Shown here: positions 20,129 to 28,140 of the stretch, in pieces
How the letters are laid out: the number at the start of each line of letters is the position of its first letter
How positions within the stretch are numbered: position 1 is the first letter of the stretch
Assembly: GCA_022749655.1 (NCBI GenBank)
Contig: CP094243.1
Span: 4,588,001-4,652,000, forward strand
DNA length: 64,000 nt
Reading direction: 5' to 3'
DNA from: Xanthomonas phaseoli pv. phaseoli
GTDB lineage: Bacteria; Pseudomonadota; Gammaproteobacteria; Xanthomonadales; Xanthomonadaceae
Notes under the pieces: generated by a model
Told to the model about the DNA's origin: nothing
Databases searched by the model: none
Seen by the model: the letters and a program-made list of their open reading frames with translations, nothing else
Translations under genes and position numbers: made by a program

Positions 20129-21325
20129 TCACACCGGCATCGTGCGTGGCGGAGCGGCCGCCGCACGCACCGGCAGCGCGACCGGCGTCGTCATGACAAC
20201 GGCCTCGCCCTGCATCAGGGCCTGTTCGTCGGGCGCTGCGCCACGCGTCCAGCTGCCCCACCCCTGCGGTTGTGCCCAGACCGCACCAACCAGGCCCAGC
20301 ACCAGCAATCCGGCCGCCTGGCCGCGTTGGTCGGCGTGCAGCGCACGCAGCAACAGCGCCGCCGGCACCCACAACAGCAGCAGCGCATCGAAACCAGCCC
20401 AGCCGAAGACGAACGACAACGCAGCCGCACAGATCACGGTGCCGGCACTGGCCACCACGCCTCGCGCCAACGCACCGCTGCGCGTCCGCGCCACCAGCGC
20501 AAGCACCGGGAAGCACACTACCGCCGCCACACCCCAGCGCACCGCCGGCAACCAGCCGTCGGCATGGCCGGCCAGGGGCAGCGGCAACGGATGCGAGGCC
20601 TGGGCGATGCTGGATAGCGTCGGCCACGGCGCATTGAACACGACCAGGTTCACGTAGGCCCACATGCCGACCAGGAATGCGAACGGCAGATAGCACACCA
20701 GGTAGAACGAGCCCGGCGCCTTGCGCAGCATCTGCGGTGGCATGACCAGCAGCAGCCATGGCGCGACCATGGTCGACAGCGCCAGCGTCTGCAGATCCAG
20801 GCACAGCAAAATGCACAACCAGCCCGCAATGCGCAGATAGGTGAAGGCTTCCACCGGCGCCTGCAAGCGGCGCAAGGTGCGGCACAAACCGTAGAAGGCC
20901 AGCAACCCCACTGCCTGGCTGCCGCCGGCAGCGATCGGCAGCAGGAACAGCGGGTTGCAGCCCACCAGCAGCGTCAGCGCGCTGGCCCAGCCGCGCCCGA
21001 ACACGCCAGCCAGATCGCGCCACAGCAGCGACAGGAACAGCGCGTTCGCAGCCACCGCGACACAAGGCCACACCTGGAACGGCAGATTCCAGCGATGCAA
21101 GGTGAGATCGACCGCCCACGCCAACAGCCCGGTCGCCGGCACGCCGATGTCCGGCGCAAGCGCGGGCGCCCTGGCCACCGACTGCACCAGCAACGGCTGG
21201 CTCAGCAGCGACAGCGCCACCACGGCGATGAGGAACGCCGGCAGCCCGCTCTCGCAACGCTTCGCAACCGGCTCACTCTTCGAGTGCGGCGCGGCGTTCG
21301 TTTTCCGAATGCTTGCTGATGCCAT
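20129..21325 (-). CDS. xagC: Multi-pass membrane protein of the exopolysaccharide locus, XagC-like
   Basis: 398 residues with about ten hydrophobic helices (for example FLIAVVALSLLSQPLLV, LTLLVGCNPLFLLPIAAGG, LSTMVAPWLLLVMPP, GLLVLGLVGAVWAQPQGW). The start ATG at 21325 lies 53 bases inside the preceding glycosyltransferase gene; no nearer start is obvious. The name rests on its place directly after an xagB-like GT gene; the xagABC locus makes a biofilm polysaccharide in Xanthomonas campestris. Near 20140 an alternative frame continues with an Ala/Pro-rich stretch (AGVMLPAMAEGAAVAP), so the annotated C-terminus may have been changed by a frameshift. No catalytic motif is visible. Confidence 0.6.
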   Translation of the reverse strand: MASASIRKTNAAPHSKSEPVAKRCESGLPAFLIAVVALSLLSQPLLVQSVARAPALAPDIGVPATGLLAWAVDLTLHRWNLPFQVWPCVAVAANALFLSLLWRDLAGVFGRGWASALTLLVGCNPLFLLPIAAGGSQAVGLLAFYGLCRTLRRLQAPVEAFTYLRIAGWLCILLCLDLQTLALSTMVAPWLLLVMPPQMLRKAPGSFYLVCYLPFAFLVGMWAYVNLVVFNAPWPTLSSIAQASHPLPLPLAGHADGWLPAVRWGVAAVVCFPVLALVARTRSGALARGVVASAGTVICAAALSFVFGWAGFDALLLLWVPAALLLRALHADQRGQAAGLLVLGLVGAVWAQPQGWGSWTRGAAPDEQALMQGEAVVMTTPVALPVRAAAAPPRTMPV

Positions 21326-23180
21326 GCGTGGTCTTCTCCCAATAGAACGGATTGTGGATCAGCTGCCAGAGACCCTTGTAGGCGGCAATCGACTGCAACG
21401 CCCAGTAGAACGGCACCGTCAGTGCGTATGGCGCCAGCTTGAAGTAGTCGCGCTTGAATGCCGCAACCAGCGTGATGTAGATGAAGAACGCATTGGCCAG
21501 CAGCAGATTGACCAGCGAGACCGCCGCCAGCCACGGCGGGAAGAAGCGCTCGAACATCGTGGTGCCGGTCAGCGCCCACGCCGCGTACAACGCCCAGAGC
21601 ACCGGCACACCCAATGCGGTGAAAAAGCCGCCGCCGATGAAGAACTGAAACCCCCAAAATCCCTTGAAGCCGGTACTGCGATACAGATGCACCGGGTCGC
21701 GCATATGCACCAGCCAGGTCTGCATGTAGCCCTTGAGCCAGCGCGAACGCTGCCGGATCCAGTTGGGGATGCTGACGTTGGCTTCTTCGAAGGTGGTGGA
21801 ATTGACGACGTTGACGCGATACCCGTTCTGGATCAGCCGCACGCCCAGATCGGCGTCCTCGGTGACGTTGTACGGGTCCCAGGCGCGCACCTTGCGCAGC
21901 ACGTCCAGACGGAAGTGATTGGAGGTGCCACCCAACGGAATCGGAATACGCAGGTATTCCAGCGCCGGCAGGTAGAAGTCGAACCAGAGCGTGTACTCCA
22001 GCGTGAACATCCGCGTCAGCCAGTTCTCGTCGGCGTTGTAGTAGTTCAGCCGCGCCTGGATGCACACCACATCCTGCTCGGCTTTGCGGAATGCCGCCAC
22101 CACGCGCTTGAGCTGGTCCGGCTCGGGCTTGTCCTCGGCGTCGTAGATGGTGAGCAGCTGCCCACGCGCAAAGTGCAGCGCGTAGTTGCAGGCCTTGGGC
22201 TTGGTCTTTGGCTGCGACGGCGGCACCCGGATGATTTCGAAGAACGCTTCCAGGCCGAGTTTCTTGGCCGCTTCGATGGTGTCCAGGTCGTCCGCTTCCA
22301 GCACCAGCTTTACGTCCAGCTTGCTGATCGGGTAATCGAGCTTGCGCAGCGCGTTGGCCAGAATCGGCAGGACTTCCGGCTCCTTGTACATCGGCACCAG
22401 CACGGTATAGACCGGCAGGTCGTCATCGCGCAGCGCGGCCACTTCGTCTTCGGTGACCTTGATGTCGATGCGATGGCGCGAGCCGAACCACACCAGCAGC
22501 AACTTCAACCCGAAGGTGGCCAGAAAGCCCAGCGCCACCAGCACGTTGACGGCGATCAAGGCCGGCACCGGGAACAGCACCAACGTCACCAGCATCACCG
22601 CCGCCAGCGCCCACAATGCGAACTTCTGCCCGCGCGTGATGACCTGGCGTGCCGAATACGTCGGCGCATGCGCTGCAAGCAGATTCAGCGCGTTGTCGGT
22701 GAGCTGCTCGTCGGCGTAGCGCTGCAGGCTCCAGATGATGTCGAACTTGGCGGTACCGACAAAGCGCACGTCTTCGCCATAATGGGCGCGTGCCCAGGCG
22801 AACAGGGCCGGGTCCGGATCGGCCACCGCCAGCACCAGCACACCGTCCTCGCGCCGCCACGGCAACACCAGGCGTTGCGCGTAGCTATCCAGATCGCCGG
22901 GGGTGAGCAGCGCAGGATCCGGCGGTTGCTGCACCAGATCGATGAATTGCAGCCCGAAGTGCGCGGCAACGATGGCGTAGAACCGCTGCGCCGGCACGCC
23001 GCGCTGGGCCAGGATCACATCGCCGAGGCGCGAATTCCAGCGTTGCTGCAAGGCCAGCGCCGAGCGCAGCTGTTCGTCGGTGATGACGCCTGCCGACACC
23101 AGCGCACGACCCAGCAGGCCGCGTTCGCGGCCGATGTCCGGCGCTCGTCCCAGCGCGTCCGTTTCGCAGGTCACCGTCAT
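21273..23180 (-). CDS. xagB: Processive GT2 glycosyltransferase with N-terminal MshEN-type domain, XagB-like
   Basis: 635 residues from ATG at 23180. Residues about 20-150 form an MshEN/GspE-N-like domain (LLGRALVSAGVITDEQL, RLGDVILAQRG, RFYAIVAAHFGLQFIDL), a module that in other proteins binds cyclic di-GMP. Membrane helices and a GT2 core follow: VLVPMYKEPEV, YDAEDKPEPDQ (DxD-like), VTEDADLGVRL (TED) and RQRSRWLKG (QxxRW), then further helices. This architecture matches XagB of the xagABC biofilm exopolysaccharide system. The retained CTAAGGGG is the ribosome-binding site. An IS5 element sits 14 bases upstream of the start, separating the gene from xagA and from the operon promoter. Confidence 0.8.
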   Translation of the reverse strand: MTVTCETDALGRAPDIGRERGLLGRALVSAGVITDEQLRSALALQQRWNSRLGDVILAQRGVPAQRFYAIVAAHFGLQFIDLVQQPPDPALLTPGDLDSYAQRLVLPWRREDGVLVLAVADPDPALFAWARAHYGEDVRFVGTAKFDIIWSLQRYADEQLTDNALNLLAAHAPTYSARQVITRGQKFALWALAAVMLVTLVLFPVPALIAVNVLVALGFLATFGLKLLLVWFGSRHRIDIKVTEDEVAALRDDDLPVYTVLVPMYKEPEVLPILANALRKLDYPISKLDVKLVLEADDLDTIEAAKKLGLEAFFEIIRVPPSQPKTKPKACNYALHFARGQLLTIYDAEDKPEPDQLKRVVAAFRKAEQDVVCIQARLNYYNADENWLTRMFTLEYTLWFDFYLPALEYLRIPIPLGGTSNHFRLDVLRKVRAWDPYNVTEDADLGVRLIQNGYRVNVVNSTTFEEANVSIPNWIRQRSRWLKGYMQTWLVHMRDPVHLYRSTGFKGFWGFQFFIGGGFFTALGVPVLWALYAAWALTGTTMFERFFPPWLAAVSLVNLLLANAFFIYITLVAAFKRDYFKLAPYALTVPFYWALQSIAAYKGLWQLIHNPFYWEKTTHGISKHSENERRAALEE

Positions 23181-23194
23181 GTGCGGCCCCTTAG

Positions 23195-24356
23195 GGAAAC
23201 TCTGAACAATCCGTCCTGATCTGCCACAATCGATCATCGACCCGAGTAGACGATTTCGATGCAGCTGACCTTCGGCGACGCGGAGTACGACGGCAAGCGC
23301 AAGCGGACGCGGCGTGAGGTGTTTTTGGCCGAGATGGAGCAGGTCGTGCCGTGGAAGGAGCTGCTGGGGCTGATCGAGCCGCACTATCCGAAGTCGGGGC
23401 AACCGGGACGACAGCCGTATCGGCTGGAGACGATGCTGCGCATCCACTTTTTGCAGCAGTGGTATGCATTGAGCGATCCATCGGCGGAAGAAGCCTTGTA
23501 CGACACGGTGTCGATGCGCCGTTTCGCCAAGATCGGCGGGCTGGATGAGGTGCCGGACGAGACGACGATTCTCAACTTTCGCCATCTGCTGGAGCAGCAC
23601 GATTTGGCGCGCAAGCTGTTCAATCGGGTGAACGCGCATCTGTCGCGCAAGGGTCAGAGCCTGCGCGGCGGGACGATTGTGGATGCCACGATTATCTCTG
23701 CGCCCAGTTCGACCAAGAACAAGGACGGTGAGCGCGATCCGGAGATGCGCCAGACCAAGAAGGGCAACCAATACTTCTTCGGGATGAAGGCGCACATTGG
23801 AGTGGATGATGAATCCGGCCTAGTGCACCACGTGGAATGCACGGCAGCCAACGTGGCGGACATCACGCAAGCGCACAAGCTGCTGCATGGCAAGGAAGAC
23901 ACGGTGTGTGGGGACAGCGGCTACACCGGGCTTGAGAAGCGCGATGAGATCAAGGGCAAGCGCAAGCTACGCTACCTGATCGCGGAGAAGCCCTCGAAGC
24001 TGAAGCAGATCAAGAACAAGCGCGAACTGAAGTTGGCCAAGCGCTGGGAGCACACCAAGGCCAGCCTGCGTGCGAAGGTGGAACATCCGTTTCGGGTGAT
24101 CAAGCGCCAGTTTGGCTATGCCAAGGTGCGCTATCGCGGCCTGGTCAAAAACACCGCGCAGGTGCTGACGCTCTTTGCGCTGTCGAACCTGTGGCTGAAG
24201 CGGAAGCAGTTGATGCCTGCCGTTGGGAAGTTGTGCCTGTAATGGGGAGAATGCCCCGAGAATGCGCTGGAAACAGCGAAAAACCGAAGGTGTGAGCGTA
24301 GTCAGCGCTACCGATGCGGGTCGACGCATCCTCTGGCCGCATTGATCAGACCATCC
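23195..24356 (+). mobile_element. IS5-family element, 1,162 bp, between xagA and xagB
   Basis: Imperfect terminal inverted repeats GGAAACTCTGAACAAT and GGATGGTCTGATCAAT (12 of 16 match). TTAG at 23191-23194 and 24357-24360 is a 4-base duplication of the YTAR type used by the IS5 group. The element holds one intact transposase gene on the plus strand, opposite to the xag genes. Confidence 0.92.
23259..24242 (+). CDS. IS5-family transposase
   Basis: 327 residues. N-terminal DUF772-like domain (YRLETMLRIHFLQQWYALSD, EEALYDTVSMRRFAKIGG) and a DDE core: VDATIISAPSSTKNKDGERD (first Asp), VCGDSGYTGLEKRDE (second Asp) and KARVEHPFRVIKRQFG-type Glu region (KVEHPFRVIKRQFGY). It ends with the usual LTLFALSNLWLKRKQL. 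The frame is intact, so the copy may still be mobile. Confidence 0.95.
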   Translation: MQLTFGDAEYDGKRKRTRREVFLAEMEQVVPWKELLGLIEPHYPKSGQPGRQPYRLETMLRIHFLQQWYALSDPSAEEALYDTVSMRRFAKIGGLDEVPDETTILNFRHLLEQHDLARKLFNRVNAHLSRKGQSLRGGTIVDATIISAPSSTKNKDGERDPEMRQTKKGNQYFFGMKAHIGVDDESGLVHHVECTAANVADITQAHKLLHGKEDTVCGDSGYTGLEKRDEIKGKRKLRYLIAEKPSKLKQIKNKRELKLAKRWEHTKASLRAKVEHPFRVIKRQFGYAKVRYRGLVKNTAQVLTLFALSNLWLKRKQLMPAVGKLCL

Positions 24357-25394
24357 TTAGAAACGCCACCAGGCGGCCACGAATGGCCCGCCCGCGGCAC
24401 CGGTGTTGCGGCCCATGACCGGCTGCTGATACCCCACCTGCCACTGACTGCCACCCGGCGCCGTATACAGCGTGGACAACTGCAACTTGGTGAGATCGTA
24501 GTTGGTGCCGGTGGCGACGAAGCCCACGCCGCCACCGCTACCGGCAACATCGACGTTGCCACGCCCGTTGCCCAACCCTGGATCACGTTGAGTTCGCCCA
24601 ATAGCAGCCAACTCGGGGTCAGACTCAGACCTGTGGACGCGTCCACCCGCAGTTCGTCCGACGCCGCGCTTCCGCGCAGGCGGACCGCCCCCAAGATCGA
24701 CGTAGCCGTTGCGGCCGCCCAGCGTGTAACCGCGCCCCCGGCTGTAGCGCAGCTCGAGGCCATAGTCGCCGAGACCAAGCGCAGGGTCGGAATTGGCGGA
24801 AGGATTGTTCGGGTGGTAGGTCTTGCTGCGCCCATATGCAGGGACGCTCACCAAGGCCTGGACGGCACTGCGCCAGACATCGTTCTGTGCGCTCGGCAGC
24901 GCATAGCGCAAGCCAATTTCCTGATCGGCAAAACCGGTCGTCGTGGTTTGCTGACGGCCATTGACGGCATCGTGGTTACTGAAACCCACGTCGCTGAAAT
25001 AGAAGTTGCCGATGAAGCTGAGCTTTTCGGTCAGACCATGTTCGACGTAGACGTTGAGCTGGTCCTGACGGCTGCGGCCATTGCCGTCGAATTGCTGGCC
25101 GTCGCCGAATGTCGTGCGATGGTGGCCGTCGTCGAACCAGCCACGGCCATCGCTATGCAGCGCCTTGACGATCACCAGGGTGTCGCCCTGCGGCTGGGTC
25201 CACGCACCGGCCAATGCGGTGCCCGGCAACGCGGCAAGCACACCACTCAGGGCAAGCGCCGATGCCAGGACCGACAGCGCACGCGGATGGGTTGGACTGG
25301 GATGACACAACGAGGCAACCGAACTGGACTGCAACGGGGTAGCGCACGACCGACGTACCCGCCTTTGCGGGTCGTTCTGAAAAAGACATTGCAC
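24357..25394 (-). CDS. xagA: Outer-membrane-type protein of the xag locus, XagA-like, with a garbled internal patch
   Basis: First gene of the locus. No ATG fits; GTG at 25394 follows AGGAATC and leads to a long N-region and signal segment (SVLASALALSGVLAALPGTALA). The mature part has alternating beta-strand-like segments (LNVYVEHGLTEKLSFIGNFY, IGLRYALPSAQNDVWRSAV, YDLTKLQLSTLYTAPGGSQW) and ends in a terminal aromatic, WWRF, as in outer-membrane barrels. Between about 24693 and 24575 the frame encodes arginine-rich sequence unlike the rest, while the neighbouring frame gives a natural continuation (VRLRGSAASDELRVDAST, LSLTPSWLLLGELNVIQG). An inserted G near 24693 and a lost G near 24575 explain this; the frame is restored, but about 40 residues are wrong. 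The stop codon lies in the IS5 target duplication. Confidence 0.6.
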   Translation of the reverse strand: MQCLFQNDPQRRVRRSCATPLQSSSVASLCHPSPTHPRALSVLASALALSGVLAALPGTALAGAWTQPQGDTLVIVKALHSDGRGWFDDGHHRTTFGDGQQFDGNGRSRQDQLNVYVEHGLTEKLSFIGNFYFSDVGFSNHDAVNGRQQTTTTGFADQEIGLRYALPSAQNDVWRSAVQALVSVPAYGRSKTYHPNNPSANSDPALGLGDYGLELRYSRGRGYTLGGRNGYVDLGGGPPARKRGVGRTAGGRVHRSESDPELAAIGRTQRDPGLGNGRGNVDVAGSGGGVGFVATGTNYDLTKLQLSTLYTAPGGSQWQVGYQQPVMGRNTGAAGGPFVAAWWRF

Positions 25395-25517
25395 GATTCC
25401 TGATGGGGGACCCGGGAGGGACAGGAAGCTGGGGTTGATCACACTTCGGGGCGAAACGTACCACAGTTGTGGCCGGCGACCCATCACCGATTTATCACAA
25501 ATTTAACGCGATCCAGA

Positions 25518-26357
25518 TCATTTGCTCTGCAACAAACGCGGCACCTGGGCAACTGCGTGGATCCAGATCGCAAGCCATACGCCAAGCCGCGTCGGCAGCC
25601 CGCGTCGATCGGCCTCGAATTTACGAAAATAGCGCCACAACCCGCGATGTTTGTGCCACTCCACAAAGAACGGCCGCGCGCGGCTGGAGACCCCGCGCAC
25701 GTGCAACACCTGCAGATCATTGGCCACCGCCACCAGGGCACCGGCCTGGCGGGCGCGCCGGCACAGGTCCAGGTCTTCAGCATGCAGACGGTAACTGCCG
25801 TCCCAGCCGTCCAGCCGGTCGAACAGGCTGCGCTGCATCAGCATCAACGCCCCGGAAATGGCATCCACCGGCTGCAAGGCCTGCGACGGATCGGCCGGCA
25901 CCGCCAGATTGGCGGCGGCACGCGGCGCGCGCAGCATCGCGGCGAAGTCCGGGTCGCGGCGGCGCACGGCCGCATCCGGACGCCCCTGCTCATCCACCTG
26001 CTCCACCCCCAGCAGCACCGCCGGATGCCCCGCCGCCCGGTCGTGCAGCTGCAGCAAGGTATCGCGCGCGACCATCAGGTCCGGGTTGATGAAGACCAGC
26101 CAAGGTGCCTGCGAATCGCGCGCACCCTGGTTGCAGGCAGTCGCAAAACCGGGGTTGTCGGGATTGGCGATGAAATGCAGCCGCGCATCGGCCAGGGCAT
26201 GACGCTGCACCACTTCCAGGGTGTCGTCGCTGGAAGCGTTGTCGACCACCCGGATCTCGCTGATGCCCTCGGCCGCACGCAATCGCGACAGGCACGCATC
26301 GATGGTGCTGCTGCTTTCATAGGTGACGACGACGGCGGCGATCTGGACGGGAGTCAT
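25518..26357 (-). CDS. GT2 glycosyltransferase (rhamnosyltransferase-like)
   Basis: 279 residues from ATG at 26357. A soluble GT-A fold: VVVTYESSSTIDACL at the start, VDNASSDDT (nucleotide-sugar site), FINPDLMV (DxD-like), AISGALMLMQRSLFDRLDGWD and HAEDLDLCRRARQAG (catalytic ED), ending with a HVRGVSSR motif common in WbbL/RfbF-type rhamnosyltransferases. It probably adds a sugar to a surface polysaccharide. It reads in the same direction as the xag-like genes, 123 bases upstream of xagA, but need not share their function. Confidence 0.8.
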   Translation of the reverse strand: MTPVQIAAVVVTYESSSTIDACLSRLRAAEGISEIRVVDNASSDDTLEVVQRHALADARLHFIANPDNPGFATACNQGARDSQAPWLVFINPDLMVARDTLLQLHDRAAGHPAVLLGVEQVDEQGRPDAAVRRRDPDFAAMLRAPRAAANLAVPADPSQALQPVDAISGALMLMQRSLFDRLDGWDGSYRLHAEDLDLCRRARQAGALVAVANDLQVLHVRGVSSRARPFFVEWHKHRGLWRYFRKFEADRRGLPTRLGVWLAIWIHAVAQVPRLLQSK

Positions 26358-26902
26358 CCGGCCATTATCCGGTGCCAAAGCAGCGCAGCGCCATCTTGCG
26401 TTGGCCGATGCCGCGGCGCGACAGTCGCTGCCGCGGCCGCATTGCCTCGCGTCCGGACCCGGTTGGCACTGCGCCACGCTACCGCTTGCACGCACTGCCC
26501 GGCGATGGGTCGCCTTGCAGCATGGCGACCCATCGCCGCAAGGCGCATACTGCGCGCCCGGAGCCGCACGCGGTCTCCGTTGCCACACTTTGTTCGACCG
26601 GTAAACCGACTGCGCAGCCAGGCAAGCGCGGGCAGCACTCGATGCATGTACCAGGTGTACATCCACATCGCAGCGCATCGCCCGCATGCACCTGATCGCC
26701 AGCCGGGTTGCAGGTTGCTTTTGGTGCACTCCCACACCTGATTGTTGAGATGACGGTTAGCGACCTTGCGGTTTCGCGCTGCCTTTTCATTGCCTGCATC
26801 GCCGCGACCTGATGGCCGATGCGATGCGACAACGGCCCGGCAGCGCCGTTCTTTGTTCTTGACGGCGCGCGCCGCGCGTCCGCCGCTTTACTCCTGATCA
26901 CT
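26358..26902. other. Gene-free interval with two inverted repeats
   Basis: About 545 bases between divergently oriented genes. Only shadow frames occur. Two symmetric elements stand out: the 15-base hairpin at 26500-26538 and the palindrome ATGTAC-CAGGT-GTACAT at 26646-26662. No riboswitch core (for example a TPP motif) is recognisable. The promoters of the GT2 gene (minus) and of the kinase operon (plus) should both lie here. Confidence 0.6.
26500..26538. repeat. Perfect 15-base inverted repeat (hairpin)
   Basis: CGGCGATGGGTCGCC, loop TTGCAGCAT, then the exact reverse complement. No T tract follows on either strand, so it is not a standard terminator. It may be a REP-like element or a structured transcript end. 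Confidence 0.85.
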
Positions 26903-26914
26903 TGGTCTATACCA
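26903..26914 (+). promoter_or_regulatory. Putative GntR/HutC-type operator
   Basis: TGGTCTATACCA matches the HutC-subfamily consensus (TGGTnTAnACCA). It lies 45 bases upstream of the first gene of the kinase-TonB-PnuC-GntR cassette, where a repressor would block transcription. The cassette itself encodes a UTRA-type GntR regulator, so autoregulation is inferred. Confidence 0.6.
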
Positions 26915-26958
26915 CTCTCCGACGCGGCAAGGCTACCGCGTCTGTCGGCAGGCGGGCC

Positions 26959-28116
26959 ATGAACGTGCCGCATCAGGTGCATGGCATGAGCCTGGAACTG
27001 GCATTGCCGGACTGGCCAGTCCTGACCAACGATGAAATCCATCGCGTGCTGCAGCGGTTTGCGGCGGCGGGCCACCTCCGCGAGGTGCGCTGGCATAGCG
27101 CACGGCCGTTCTCGGCAGCGGCCTGCGTGGAGACTGCAAGTGGCCCAGTCATCGTCAAACGCCACCACTGCAGTGTGCGCAGCGTGGCCGCGCTGCGCGA
27201 GGAACACAGCTTCATGGCCCATCTGCGCTGGGCAGGCGTGCCGGTGGTGGAGGTGCTGCACGACGCCCAGGGCCGCACTGCGCTGGCGCATGAGGATTGG
27301 GTGTACGAAGTGCAGCGGGTCGGTGCGGGCCACGACCTCTACCGCGATGCATTGTCGTGGACACCGTTCAACGACGTTGCGCATGCGCGGGCGGCCGGCG
27401 CTGCGTTGGCGCAACTGCATCGCGCGGCCCAGGGCTTCGATGCGCCGGCACGCTCCACCAGCGTCCTGGTCGCCAATCTGCGATTGTTTGCGCAGGCAGA
27501 CCCGCTGCAGGCATTGCACGATGCCTTGCCAACGCGGCCGCACCTGGCAGCAGCCCTGCAGGACCGCCCATGGCCAGACGATCTGGCCACCCATCTGCTG
27601 CCCTGGCATGCGCAGGCGTGGCCGCTGCTGTCGGCGCCCGGCGCGCTGCCGCCGCTGTGGACCCACGGCGACTGGCATGCGTCCAACCTGCTGTGGGACA
27701 CCAACGACGGAGCGACCCGCGTCAGCGCCATCTTCGATTTCGGATTGAGCGATTGCAGCAGCGCGCTATTCGATCTGGCCACCGCGATCGAACGCAACCT
27801 CATCCCCTGGTTGCGGCTGGACACCGGCGCACGCGCGCAGGCCGAGCTCGACCAGCTCGACGCGCTGCTGGAAGGCTACGCGCAGCATCGGCCACTGGAC
27901 GCAAACCAGGTGCGCCGCCTGGCCGCACTGCTGCCGATCGTGCATGCCGACTTCGCCTTGAGCGAAATGGAATATTTCGCCGGCATCACCCGTTCGCCCG
28001 CCAATGCCGACATCGCCTATCACCGCTATCTGCTCGGCCACGCGGACTGGTTCGCCAGCGCCGATGGTCAGCAGCTGCTCGCGCATCTGCACGCACGTGC
28101 GCGCCGGCTGCCGTGA
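26959..28116 (+). CDS. APH-family small-molecule kinase
   Basis: 385 residues from ATG at 26959 (a further ATG at 26986 is possible). An aminoglycoside-phosphotransferase/choline-kinase fold: VIVKRHH (ATP-binding Lys), THGDWHASNLLW with the catalytic Asp near residue 238 (Brenner motif HGDxxxxN) and IFDFGLSD (metal-binding Asp near 260). Kinases of this fold phosphorylate aminoglycosides, choline, homoserine, methylthioribose or thiamine. Here it heads a group with a TonB receptor and a PnuC-type vitamin transporter. PnuC transporters depend on phosphorylation of the imported vitamin to trap it, so a vitamin-type substrate such as nicotinamide riboside or thiamine is inferred, not antibiotic resistance. 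Confidence 0.72.
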   Translation: MNVPHQVHGMSLELALPDWPVLTNDEIHRVLQRFAAAGHLREVRWHSARPFSAAACVETASGPVIVKRHHCSVRSVAALREEHSFMAHLRWAGVPVVEVLHDAQGRTALAHEDWVYEVQRVGAGHDLYRDALSWTPFNDVAHARAAGAALAQLHRAAQGFDAPARSTSVLVANLRLFAQADPLQALHDALPTRPHLAAALQDRPWPDDLATHLLPWHAQAWPLLSAPGALPPLWTHGDWHASNLLWDTNDGATRVSAIFDFGLSDCSSALFDLATAIERNLIPWLRLDTGARAQAELDQLDALLEGYAQHRPLDANQVRRLAALLPIVHADFALSEMEYFAGITRSPANADIAYHRYLLGHADWFASADGQQLLAHLHARARRLP

Positions 28117-28140
28117 GCACCTTCCCTTCCCTGTCGAGTC

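Noticed and set aside
20955..23219. A 754-codon plus-strand frame across the XagB-like gene
   Set aside because: Antisense to a clear glycosyltransferase with all GT2 motifs; composition is typical of shadow frames.
26358..26958. A TPP or other vitamin riboswitch before the kinase-PnuC cassette
   Set aside because: I searched for the conserved TPP core segments and did not find them; a GntR-type operator is a better explanation of control.
26959..28116. Aminoglycoside resistance gene
   Set aside because: The fold is shared, but the context (TonB receptor, PnuC, GntR) points to vitamin-type salvage rather than resistance.
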